DNA from: Renibacterium sp. | Lineage (GTDB): Bacteria > Actinomycetota > Actinomycetes > Actinomycetales > Micrococcaceae | DNA: 64,000 nt | Direction: 5' to 3' | Assembly: GCA_017419405.1 (NCBI GenBank) | Contig: JAFOLH010000015.1 | Span: forward strand, 310,001-374,000 | Part shown: positions 32,183 through 40,189 of the stretch, piece by piece | How the letters are laid out: each line of letters begins with the position of its first letter | How positions within the stretch are numbered: the stretch's first letter is position 1 | Translations under genes and position numbers: made by a program | Notes under the pieces: generated by a model | The model's database searches: none | The model's input: only the letters and a program-made list of their open reading frames with translations | What the model was told of the DNA's origin: nothing

Positions 32183-32203
32183 GGCTAAAGGAAACCCTTA
32201 GCC
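32183..32203. promoter_or_regulatory. Interrupted palindrome in the iacA/kinase divergent promoter
   Basis: GGCTAAAGGAAACCCTTAGC with a final C: arms GGCTAA/TTAGCC plus inner GG/CC around a short AAA centre (one mismatch). It lies between the divergent kinase and iacA starts, about 105 bp before iacA, where an activator site is expected. Its core recurs upstream of iacG. Probable operator of the FixJ-like regulator. Confidence 0.5.
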
Positions 32204-32306
32204 CCACCCGGGGTAGTTCCGCACCACCGGCAGGCAATGCCCCCTTGGCACCCTTCGGGACGCTGATTAGTGTCGAAGACCAGACCTAGTCGAACAGGAG
32301 CTTCGG

Positions 32307-33446
32307 ATGAGCCAGACCACCGACCGCCAGGGCGCGACGCTTGACGGCGTAATCTCCGAACTTGCCAGCCGGCGCCAGGAATTTCGCGATCAAGGCTTCG
32401 TCTCCCCCGATTTCATCGCCCGGCTGAAGACTGCCGGCATCTACCGCGCGGCGACGCCCCGGCAGTTCGGCGGGGAACCATTGCCGCCGGCCGACTTCCT
32501 GGACCGGATCGAACGCATTTCCCGGATCGACGGATCGACCGGATGGGTGGCGAGTTTCGGTTCGGCGCTCGTCTACCTCGCCGCGTTGCCGCTGGAGACC
32601 CAGCGCGAACTCTATGCGGACGGCCCCGACGTCTGTTTCGCCGGCGGGCTCTTTCCGGTCCAGGCGGCCGAGCCGACGCAACACGGCTTCCTGGTCAATG
32701 GCCGTTGGAAATTCGCCAGCGGCTGCATGGGTGCGGACATCCTCGGCGTCGGGATCCCCGGCGACGATTCGACCGCGGGGAAGCCGCGAACCGCTTTGTT
32801 GCGGCCCGGCCAGGTCACCATCGTGCCGGAATGGGACGTCGTCGGGATGAAGGGCACCGGGTCGTTCGATCTGATCGTGGACCGGGTGGAGGTGCCACGC
32901 GAATGGACGTTCATCCGCGGCGGCCAGTCGACCGTCGACGAACCGCTCTACCGTTACCCGGCGATTGCCTACGCGGCACAAGTGCTGGCCGTGGTCGGTG
33001 CCGGCGTCGCCCGGGCGGCTCTCGACTTCGCCACCGAGGTGGGCAGCGGGCGCAGCGGCGTGACCGGAGCCCCGAAGCTCGCGGACCGGGCCTACTACCG
33101 GACCGGTCTTGCCGGTGCCGAAGCCGCCTTGCGCTCGGCGCGGGCATATTTCTACGAGGCCACCCAGGAGACCTGGCACACCGTGCTGGCCGGCGACCCG
33201 GTGAGCAGCCGACAAAACGCCCACCTGCGGCTCGCTTCGGCCCATCTGGCCAAGACCTCCGCCGAAGTCGTGCACCAGATCATCCAGATCTCCGGAACCG
33301 GGGCGATCAATAGCGGTCACCCCCTGCAATGGCTGCTGGGCGATGCGCTGGTTCCGCAGCAGCACGCGTTCCTCGGGCCGGCCCTGTACGAGGCTTCCGG
33401 AGCCGTTCTTCTGGACCAGCCGCCCACCATCCCGGGTTTCCAGTGA
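32307..33446 (+). CDS. iacA: Flavin-dependent monooxygenase of the acyl-CoA dehydrogenase fold (IacA-like)
   Basis: A 379-aa protein with CAGGAG 6 bp upstream. The HpaB/DszC-like group of the acyl-CoA dehydrogenase superfamily is shown by AGIYRAATPRQFGGEPLPP, DGSTGWVASFGSALVYL, WKFASGCMGADI, VVGMKGTGSFDLIVDRVEVP and the C-terminal helix bundle. The dehydrogenase catalytic Glu is lacking, as in oxygenating members. IacA is the first enzyme of indole-3-acetic acid breakdown and hydroxylates the indole ring using reduced flavin from IacG. The gene order that follows matches the iac pathway. Confidence 0.85.
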   Translation: MSQTTDRQGATLDGVISELASRRQEFRDQGFVSPDFIARLKTAGIYRAATPRQFGGEPLPPADFLDRIERISRIDGSTGWVASFGSALVYLAALPLETQRELYADGPDVCFAGGLFPVQAAEPTQHGFLVNGRWKFASGCMGADILGVGIPGDDSTAGKPRTALLRPGQVTIVPEWDVVGMKGTGSFDLIVDRVEVPREWTFIRGGQSTVDEPLYRYPAIAYAAQVLAVVGAGVARAALDFATEVGSGRSGVTGAPKLADRAYYRTGLAGAEAALRSARAYFYEATQETWHTVLAGDPVSSRQNAHLRLASAHLAKTSAEVVHQIIQISGTGAINSGHPLQWLLGDALVPQQHAFLGPALYEASGAVLLDQPPTIPGFQ

Positions 33447-33483
33447 GCCCCCGACCGATCTTCCCACCGAGCAGGAGAATCCA

Positions 33484-33855
33484 ATGAATCCACAACCATT
33501 GCGGGTGCTGTTTTGCCTCGGCATCAATCAGAACTTCTTCGACCTGCCGGAGGAAGGGGTCGAAGCAGCTGACGTCTGGACGGCTTTCGTCGAGCTCATG
33601 GACCGGATCAAAGGCCTGCCCGGCGTCGACTTCATCGGCGATCTCGATGACGATTCGCACCAGGTCGGTCCTGCGCAGGGCTGGCCATGGACCGCTTACC
33701 TGCTGTGCGACGTCGACGCACAGCCCACTGTGCAGCAGGCCTGCGGCCTCCTGCGCAGCATCACCGTGGGCGAGAGCCCATGGAAACTCTGGAAATACGC
33801 CGCCATTGAGGCGCGCATCGGCCGCGCGCTCACCCCTCGCCAGTACGAAAGCTGA
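33484..33855 (+). CDS. iacB: Small conserved protein (IacB-like)
   Basis: A 123-aa protein with GCAGGAG before the ATG. It starts MNPQPLRVLFCLGINQNFF and contains VWTAFVELMDRIKGLPG, VGPAQGWPWTAYLLCDV and ESPWKLWKYAAIEARIGRAL. No enzymatic motif is visible. Its identification as IacB rests on size and on its position directly after iacA and before the Rieske oxygenase genes, the iacABCDEF order. In known iac clusters IacB is required but biochemically unexplained. Confidence 0.7.
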   Translation: MNPQPLRVLFCLGINQNFFDLPEEGVEAADVWTAFVELMDRIKGLPGVDFIGDLDDDSHQVGPAQGWPWTAYLLCDVDAQPTVQQACGLLRSITVGESPWKLWKYAAIEARIGRALTPRQYES

Positions 33856-33860
33856 AGACC

Positions 33861-35171
33861 ATGACCTTGGAATCCACTGCCGGTTTCGCTGCCGAGACGG
33901 TTTACCAGCTCAGCCCCGAGGAGTTGGTCCTGCCGGACCGGGTCGCCGGGAGAATCTACACCGATCCGGAAATCTTCGAGACGGAGATGGCCAAGATCTT
34001 CGAACGGACCTGGGTTTGGGTAGCGCATGAGTCCGAACTGCCCAAAGCCGGCAGCTTCAAATCGACCTACGTCGGCCGGCAACCGGTCGTCGTCAGCCGG
34101 GACCGCAAGGGCGTGCTGCACACCATGGTCAACCGGTGCCGGCACCGCGGGGCTTCATTGTGCGAAAAGCGGACCGGACAGGCCAACGGCTTCACCTGCC
34201 CCTATCACGCCTGGTCTTACGGGCTGGACGGACAGCTGCGCGGCATCCCCTACCCCGACGGCTACGAAGGCGTGATGGACAAATCCGGCCTGGGCCTGAA
34301 GAAGCTGCGTACCGAGACCTACCGCGGCATGATCTTTGCCAGCTTCAACGACGGGATCGAACCGCTGGAAGACTTCCTCGGCGATGCGAAACTCTGGATC
34401 GACCGGTTCATGGCGCAGGGCGGCGGATTCCCTGTGAAGGTCCTCGGCACCCATCAGTTCAAGTTCAAGGGCAATTGGAAGATCCAGCTCGAAAACACCA
34501 CCGATGGCTACCATTTCCCGATCGTGCACCGGTCCTGGATGGCTTCGGTCGACGCCGAAACCGCCGAAATGATGTCGTTCATGACCGATCCGACGGCGGT
34601 CACCCACGATTTGGGCAACGGCCATTCGGTAATGCAGATGGTCCCGGAAAACTCCGACCTCGAAGCGGACGACGGCACAACGCCGTTGCAGCCGCGGTTC
34701 GACGGCCTGGTGGCCGAGTTGCAGGCGCAAGGCCTCGACGATGCGGCGATCCGCAAACTGGTCCGGGCGGTGCACGGTACCGGGTTCAACCTCAATTTGT
34801 TCCCGAATGTCTCGATGTCGATTTCGTTCTTCCGGGTGCTCCGCCCGGTCAGCGTCGACGAAACCCACATTGAGCATGTGGCACTGGGGCCGGACGGACC
34901 GGCGGAGATCGTCGGCCCGGTCAACCGGGAGCGGCTGCGTGCGCACGAACACTTCCAGGGGCCGTTCGGCTTCGGCACCCCGGATGATTCGGAAGGCTGG
35001 GACCGGGTGCAACGCGGTGCCCGAGGCGCCCCCGAGATGCCGATCTTGGTCAACCGCGGCTTGGCCCGTGAACAACCGTCCGCGGAAGGCTGGCCGACTA
35101 CCCATGTCACCGATGAGACCGGCATGCGCGCCGGCTACCAACAGTGGAAGCAGATGATGGGCGATGACTGA
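33861..35171 (+). CDS. iacC: Rieske non-heme iron oxygenase, alpha subunit (IacC-like)
   Basis: The 436-aa oxygenase has a perfect Rieske motif, CRHRGASLCEKRTG...FTCPYHAW (CxH-x17-CxxH, about residues 93-118), and the mononuclear iron site ENTTDGYHFPIVHRSW (D-x2-H-x4-H). It dihydroxylates aromatic rings. In auxin breakdown IacC/IacD convert the hydroxylated oxindole intermediate towards catechol. It overlaps the beta-subunit gene by 8 bp. The electron donor is encoded by the IacF-like gene downstream. Confidence 0.88.
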   Translation: MTLESTAGFAAETVYQLSPEELVLPDRVAGRIYTDPEIFETEMAKIFERTWVWVAHESELPKAGSFKSTYVGRQPVVVSRDRKGVLHTMVNRCRHRGASLCEKRTGQANGFTCPYHAWSYGLDGQLRGIPYPDGYEGVMDKSGLGLKKLRTETYRGMIFASFNDGIEPLEDFLGDAKLWIDRFMAQGGGFPVKVLGTHQFKFKGNWKIQLENTTDGYHFPIVHRSWMASVDAETAEMMSFMTDPTAVTHDLGNGHSVMQMVPENSDLEADDGTTPLQPRFDGLVAELQAQGLDDAAIRKLVRAVHGTGFNLNLFPNVSMSISFFRVLRPVSVDETHIEHVALGPDGPAEIVGPVNRERLRAHEHFQGPFGFGTPDDSEGWDRVQRGARGAPEMPILVNRGLAREQPSAEGWPTTHVTDETGMRAGYQQWKQMMGDD

Positions 35172-35697
35172 ACAGTGTGCAGCCGGAAGCGGTGCGGACG
35201 CCGGCCGGATCAGCCTGGCCGATCCTCGTCTCCAACGCGCCGTCGAATTGATCTGGCGCGAAGCGGCCATCCTGGATGCCAAGGACTACAGCGCCTGGCA
35301 GGCGCTCTACACGGATGATGCACAGTACATCGTGCCCATCGAACGGGATGCCGAAGACTTCGACGACGTGCTCAACATGGTCTACGACGACGCCCGGATG
35401 CGCCAGCTCCGGGTGGCGCGGATGACCGAAGGCTATGCGCTCGCCGCCGTCGATGCCGCCACGACCGTCCGGACCGTATCGCGCTTCGTCGCCACCTCGG
35501 TGGCCGATGAGCAGGTCGCACTCCGGGCCGCCCAGATCCTGGTCGCCTACAAACGGGGCCGGCACGATCTGTGGGCCGGCGAGGTCGATTATCTGGTGCG
35601 GTTCGGCGCGGCCCCGGAGCAGGACCGGCTCGCCCGGAAAGTGATCCGGCTGATCGATGCCGACGCGGCAGTGCCTGCCGCAGGGTTCCTGCTGTGA
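35164..35697 (+). CDS. iacD: Aromatic-ring dioxygenase beta subunit (IacD-like)
   Basis: The 177-aa NTF2-like beta subunit has family features: AVELIWREAAILDAKDYSAWQALYTDDAQYIVPIERDAED, RVARMTEGYAL and VRTVSRFVATSV. It forms the structural part of the alpha3-beta3 dioxygenase with the product of the overlapping gene. The coupling (overlap of 8 bp upstream, GTGA overlap downstream) indicates coordinated synthesis. Confidence 0.87.
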   Translation: MTEQCAAGSGADAGRISLADPRLQRAVELIWREAAILDAKDYSAWQALYTDDAQYIVPIERDAEDFDDVLNMVYDDARMRQLRVARMTEGYALAAVDAATTVRTVSRFVATSVADEQVALRAAQILVAYKRGRHDLWAGEVDYLVRFGAAPEQDRLARKVIRLIDADAAVPAAGFLL

Positions 35698-36458
35698 GCC
35701 GGGTGGTCCCGATCAAGCCTCCGGATCCGCCGACCGCCGTGGTCACCGGAGGAGCTTCCGGCCTCGGGGAACAGATCGTCCGGCGATTGCATTCCGGCGG
35801 CCATCGGGTGGCGATTGCGGACCTCGACGGAGCGGCCGCCGGCCGGCTCGCGCGCGAGTTGGCGGCCAATCACCGCGACGCCCGCGGGTACCCCGTGGAC
35901 GTCGCGGATCCAGCCGCCCTGCAAAACCTCTTCGATGCGGTGCACGCCGATTTCGGCGAGGTCCAGGTGCTCGTGAACAACGCCGCCCGGACCCAGGCCC
36001 GGCCGTTGCTGGAAATCACCCCGGGCGAGCTGGACGACGTCATCCGGACCAACCTCAACGGCACCTTCGCAGCGTGCCAGATCTTCGGCGCCCGGATGGC
36101 CGCGGCCGGCTACGGCCGAATCGTCAACCTGGCTTCGCTCGCCGGCCAGAACGGCGGCACCGCGACGGGTGGCCACTATGCGGCTTCGAAGGGGGCGATT
36201 TTGTCGCTGACGAAAGTCTTCGCCCGTGAACTGGCGGCCCGCGGGGTTACCGTCAACGCGGTTTCCCCGGGCCCCCTGGACAGCCCGATGGTCCGGCAGA
36301 TCGTCCACGACGTCGACGCCATGGCGGCAGCGATCCCGGTCGGCCGGCTGGGCAGCATGGCATTCATCGCCGAGATGGTCGCCCTGCTGGTTTCACCCGA
36401 AGCCGCTTCCGTCACGGGCGCCTGTTGGGATGCCAATGGCGGGCTCTACCTGCGCTGA
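35694..36458 (+). CDS. iacE: SDR-family dehydrogenase (IacE-like)
   Basis: The protein has 254 aa from the GTG overlapping the iacD stop; an internal GTG at 35703 is also possible. Classical SDR sites are VVTGGASGLGEQI, NNAART, NLASLAG and the Tyr-Lys pair in YAASKGA. It probably re-aromatises or oxidises a diol or alcohol intermediate after the dioxygenase step, as proposed for IacE. The assignment combines family and position. Confidence 0.85.
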   Translation: MSRVVPIKPPDPPTAVVTGGASGLGEQIVRRLHSGGHRVAIADLDGAAAGRLARELAANHRDARGYPVDVADPAALQNLFDAVHADFGEVQVLVNNAARTQARPLLEITPGELDDVIRTNLNGTFAACQIFGARMAAAGYGRIVNLASLAGQNGGTATGGHYAASKGAILSLTKVFARELAARGVTVNAVSPGPLDSPMVRQIVHDVDAMAAAIPVGRLGSMAFIAEMVALLVSPEAASVTGACWDANGGLYLR

Positions 36459-36496
36459 CCCGCCCGGGTCGGCAACCGACAATCTGGAGGTCCAAG

Positions 36497-37447
36497 ATGT
36501 CGCACATCGTGTTCCGCGTCGTCGAAATCACCGAGGAGGCCGCCGACGTCCGCAGCCTCCGGATGGTGCGCGCGGACGGACAGGCACTCAAACCGTATCC
36601 GGCCGGCTCGCACATCGACGTGTTCGGCCCTACCGGCGTGCTGCGGCAATATTCGCTGTGCATGCCACCGGATGATCCGGAATCGATCCTCATCGCGGTG
36701 AAACGGGAACAGCCCTCGCGGGGCGGTTCCTCGGCCCTGCACGAAGTCCAGGTGGGCGATCTGCTGAAAGTCAGCAAACCGCGCAATCTGCTGGCCCTCG
36801 CCCCGGAGGCGGAACAACACCTCTTGATCGCCGGCGGCATCGGAGTCACCCCGCTGCTTTCCATGGCCTATGAGCTCTACCGCCGGGGAGCGGAGTTCCA
36901 ACTGCATTACTTCGCACGATCCCGGGATCAGGCCGCTTTCGCCGATCTTTTGGAACACCGCGTCGAGTTTCCGGACCGGGTGCACCTGCACTTCGGGGTC
37001 GGCCGAGCCGGGCAACCGCCGGTCTTCGCCGGGCTGGCCGCCGCCCAAACCGCTGCGACGCACGTCTATGTTTGCGGTCCGGAGGGATTCATGACCAACG
37101 TCCAGTCCGCTTTCGCCCCCGTGCTCGGTGCGGGGCAGGTGCACAGCGAGCACTTCGTGGCAACTGAAGCGGACACCTCCGAGGACCGGCCGTTCACCGT
37201 GCAGTTGGATACCGGCGAAGAGTTCGAGATCCCCGCCGACCGGTCGATCCTCGCGGTACTGGAGCAGAACGGCATCGAGGTCTTCAAGTCCTGCGAAGAA
37301 GGCATTTGCGGTTCGTGTGTCTCCGGCGTCCTCGAAGGCACTCCGGAACACCGCGACAACTGCCTGACCGAAGCCGACCGCAAGAGCCAGATGGCGTTGT
37401 GCGTCTCCCGGGCCCGCAGCGACAAACTCGTCATCGAACTCTACTGA
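36497..37447 (+). CDS. iacF: Oxidoreductase with FMN, NAD and plant-type [2Fe-2S] domains (IacF-like)
   Basis: A 316-aa protein with TGGAGG 6 bp upstream. The order is that of the phthalate dioxygenase reductase/VanB family: flavin domain (LRQYSLCMPPDD), NAD domain (LIAGGIGVTPLLSMAYEL, YVCGPEGFM), and C-terminal ferredoxin (CEEGICGSCVSGVLEG, with the fourth Cys in QMALCVSRA). It transfers electrons from NAD(P)H to the Rieske oxygenase. It closes the iac part of the cluster; pcaF follows after 26 bp. Confidence 0.88.
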   Translation: MSHIVFRVVEITEEAADVRSLRMVRADGQALKPYPAGSHIDVFGPTGVLRQYSLCMPPDDPESILIAVKREQPSRGGSSALHEVQVGDLLKVSKPRNLLALAPEAEQHLLIAGGIGVTPLLSMAYELYRRGAEFQLHYFARSRDQAAFADLLEHRVEFPDRVHLHFGVGRAGQPPVFAGLAAAQTAATHVYVCGPEGFMTNVQSAFAPVLGAGQVHSEHFVATEADTSEDRPFTVQLDTGEEFEIPADRSILAVLEQNGIEVFKSCEEGICGSCVSGVLEGTPEHRDNCLTEADRKSQMALCVSRARSDKLVIELY

Positions 37448-37473
37448 AGCCCGGAGAGCTGGAAAGGAACCTG

Positions 37474-38658
37474 GTGGACGCTTATGTCTACGCGGCGGTC
37501 CGCACGCCGTTCGGCAAGTTCAACGGCGGACTGTCCGGGGTCCGCCCGGACGATCTTGCCGCCAGCGTGATCCGGGCGGTCTTCGCCCAGGCTCCCGGTC
37601 TGGACCCGGCCTGGACCGGCGACGTTGTCTGGGGAAACGCCAATGGCGCCGGCGAGGACAACCGGAATGTCGGGCGGATGGCAGTGCTGCTCGCCGGGCT
37701 GCCGGTAGGCGTGCCGGCGACCACGGTCAACCGGCTCTGCGGCTCGGGTCTGGACGCCGTCATGATCGGCTCCCGTGCCATCGAGTGCGGGGATGCGGAG
37801 CTTGTTCTGACCGGCGGAGTCGAGTCGATGACCCGAGCTCCTTGGGTGTTGCCGAAACCCGCGGCCCCGTTTCCGGCCGAAGACGTCACGGCGGTCTCCT
37901 CGACCCTGGGTTGGCGATTGGTCAATCCGAAATTGCCGCCGGAGTGGACCGTGGGCCTGGGCGAAGCGAATGAGCTGTTGCAGGAGCGTTTCGGCATCTC
38001 GCGCGAGCGGCAGGACGCTTTCGCCGCCAGATCGCATCGGCTCGCCCAGCAGGCCTGGGAATCCGGATTCTACGATGACCTGGTCTCCCCGGTAGCTGGC
38101 ACCGGACTGGATCGCGACGAAGGAATCCGGCCGGACAGCACGCCTCAGGTCTTGGCCGGACTCAAGCCGGCCTTCCGCACCGACGGCACGATCACCGCCG
38201 GCAACGCCTCGGGTCTGAGCGACGGTGCCGCCGCAGTGCTGCTCGGCTCCGCGGCTGTCGGCGAGCGGACCGGCCTCGCCCCCTTGGCCCGGCTGGCCGG
38301 TCGCGGTGCCTCGGCCCTGGATCCGCAGGACTTCGGTTACGCTCCGGTCGAGGCGGCCAATGCCGCACTGGCCCGGGCCGGCATCAGCTGGGCCGAGGTC
38401 GGCGCGGTCGAAATCAATGAAGCGTTCGCAGTTCAATCCCTGGCCTGCATCGATGCTTGGGGGGTCGACCCGGAGCTGGTCAACACCCGTGGCGGGGCGA
38501 TCGCGATCGGTCATCCGCTCGGTGCATCAGGCGCGCGGATCATCGGAACTCTGGCCAAGGTGCTCCGCGAACGCGGCGAGCGCTGGGGGGTCGCCGCGAT
38601 CTGCATCGGCGTCGGCCAGGGACTCGCCGTGGTGCTGGAGAATCCGGAGGCCGGCTGA
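37474..38658 (+). CDS. pcaF: Beta-ketoadipyl-CoA thiolase
   Basis: The protein has 394 aa from the GTG with AAAGGA 5 bp upstream. Thiolase sites are the acyl-accepting C89 in NRLCGSGLDAV, NEAFAVQ, the His in AIGHPLGASGARI, and the second Cys in AICIGVGQG, the form found in PcaF/PaaJ. It splits 3-oxoadipyl-CoA into succinyl-CoA and acetyl-CoA, the last step of catechol breakdown. The next gene starts in its stop codon (TGATG). Identity as PcaF rather than another thiolase rests on the adjacent CoA transferase and cat genes. Confidence 0.87.
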   Translation: MDAYVYAAVRTPFGKFNGGLSGVRPDDLAASVIRAVFAQAPGLDPAWTGDVVWGNANGAGEDNRNVGRMAVLLAGLPVGVPATTVNRLCGSGLDAVMIGSRAIECGDAELVLTGGVESMTRAPWVLPKPAAPFPAEDVTAVSSTLGWRLVNPKLPPEWTVGLGEANELLQERFGISRERQDAFAARSHRLAQQAWESGFYDDLVSPVAGTGLDRDEGIRPDSTPQVLAGLKPAFRTDGTITAGNASGLSDGAAAVLLGSAAVGERTGLAPLARLAGRGASALDPQDFGYAPVEAANAALARAGISWAEVGAVEINEAFAVQSLACIDAWGVDPELVNTRGGAIAIGHPLGASGARIIGTLAKVLRERGERWGVAAICIGVGQGLAVVLENPEAG

Positions 38659-39353
38659 TGGCCCGGACCCAGGTCTGCGACTCGGCAGATCTGGCGGTTG
38701 CCGGCATCGCCGACGGCGCCACGATCCTGGTCGGCGGATTCGGCCTGGCCGGGATGCCGTTCGCCCTGCTCGAAGCTCTGATCCGCCAAGGCGCACAGGA
38801 ATTGACCATCGTGTCCAACAACGCCGGCAACGGCGACGTCGGTCTGGCTGCGCTCTTAGCCGCCGGCCGGGTCCGAAAGGTGATTTGTTCGTTCCCGCGC
38901 CAATCGGACTCCTACGTTTTCGACGGACTCTACCGCGCCGGCAAAGTCGAGCTGGAGGTGGTTCCGCAGGGAAACCTGGCAGAGCGGATCCGGGCTGCCG
39001 GCGCTGGCATCGGCGCCTTCTACAGCCCTACCGCGGTCGGCACCCTGCTCGCCGAGGGCAAGGAACTGCGCGAATTCGAGGGCCGCAGCTATCTCTTGGA
39101 GCACCCGATCAAAGCCGACTATGCGCTGATCAGCGCGCACCGGGCGGATCGGATGGGCAATCTGGTCTATCGGAAGACGGCACGCAATTTCGGGCCGGTC
39201 ATGGCGACCGCCGCCGGCACCACGGTCGTCCAGGTCGAATCCTTAGTGCCCACGGGAGCCCTGGACCCGGAGGCGATCGTCACGCCGGCGATCTACGTCG
39301 ACCGCTTGGTCGTCGCCGAAGCCCGGCAGCACACCAGCCAAGGAGCGCCATGA
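38658..39353 (+). CDS. pcaI: 3-oxoadipate CoA-transferase subunit A
   Basis: The protein has 231 aa from the ATG overlapping the pcaF stop by one base. The family I CoA-transferase alpha pattern is present: GATILVGGFGLAGMP, LTIVSNNAGNGDVGL, SFPRQSDS, VELEVVPQGNLAERIRAAGAGIGAFYSPTAVGT. With PcaJ it moves CoA from succinyl-CoA to 3-oxoadipate. It is coupled to pcaJ by an ATGA overlap. Confidence 0.88.
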   Translation: MARTQVCDSADLAVAGIADGATILVGGFGLAGMPFALLEALIRQGAQELTIVSNNAGNGDVGLAALLAAGRVRKVICSFPRQSDSYVFDGLYRAGKVELEVVPQGNLAERIRAAGAGIGAFYSPTAVGTLLAEGKELREFEGRSYLLEHPIKADYALISAHRADRMGNLVYRKTARNFGPVMATAAGTTVVQVESLVPTGALDPEAIVTPAIYVDRLVVAEARQHTSQGAP

Positions 39354-40033
39354 GCACCGTGGCCACTGGACCGGGCACCGGGCCGGGCCGCTGTGGCCCG
39401 TTGAGCATGGACGAGCTCGCCGCGGTCATTGCCGCCGACATCCCGGAAGGGTCATTCGTGAACCTGGGCATCGGCCAGCCGACCAGGATCGCCGACCACC
39501 TGCCGCCGGAACGCGGAGTGGTCCTGCACACCGAAAACGGCATGCTCGGCATGGGTCCGGCAGCGTACGGCGAAGCGATCGATGCCGACCTCACCAATGC
39601 CGGAAAGCTCCCGGTGACCGAATTGCCCGGCGCATCCTACTTCCACCATGCGGACTCCTTCGCGATGATGCGCGGCGGCCATCTGGACGTCTGCGTCCTC
39701 GGCGCATACCAAGTCGCCGGCAACGGCGATCTGGCGAACTGGCACACCGGCAAGCCGCAAGCGATCCCGGCGGTGGGCGGCGCGATGGACTTGGCGATCG
39801 GCGCGAAACAGGTCTTCGTGATGATGCGGCTCTTCGACCGCGACGGTTCGGCGAAACTGGTGCCTTCCTGCAGCTACCCGCTGACCGGAGTCGGCTGTGT
39901 GAGCCGGCTCTATACCGACTACGGCGCTTTCGAGATCACGCCCCGGGGCGTGAGCGTGCGCGAGCTCTGGGGCATCGGCCTCGACGAGCTGCGGGATCGG
40001 CTCGGCATCCCGCTCGGTGGGCCGGGGCGCTGA
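39350..40033 (+). CDS. pcaJ: 3-oxoadipate CoA-transferase subunit B
   Basis: The 227-aa beta subunit has VNLGIGQPTRIAD, the catalytic Glu in LHTENGMLGMGP, DLANWHTGKP-type sequence and VGGAMDLAIGAKQVFVMM. A short Gly/Pro-rich N-terminus (STVATGPGTGPGRCGP) precedes the conserved part. It completes the transferase heterodimer with PcaI. A 156-bp gap follows before the aldehyde dehydrogenase, probably with a separate promoter. Confidence 0.88.
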   Translation: MSTVATGPGTGPGRCGPLSMDELAAVIAADIPEGSFVNLGIGQPTRIADHLPPERGVVLHTENGMLGMGPAAYGEAIDADLTNAGKLPVTELPGASYFHHADSFAMMRGGHLDVCVLGAYQVAGNGDLANWHTGKPQAIPAVGGAMDLAIGAKQVFVMMRLFDRDGSAKLVPSCSYPLTGVGCVSRLYTDYGAFEITPRGVSVRELWGIGLDELRDRLGIPLGGPGR

Positions 40034-40189
40034 GCCGGCGGTCCATCCGTCCTGCCTGAGGGATTTCTTCAGTCGGCTACGGTCGGCCACCAATAGCGAT
40101 GCCAGCTCGAATTCCCATAGCGTGAAGTAGCTCACAACGAAGTGATATCGCGATCTGCGAATCCAACGCAGCTCCACGAGGAGGACACC

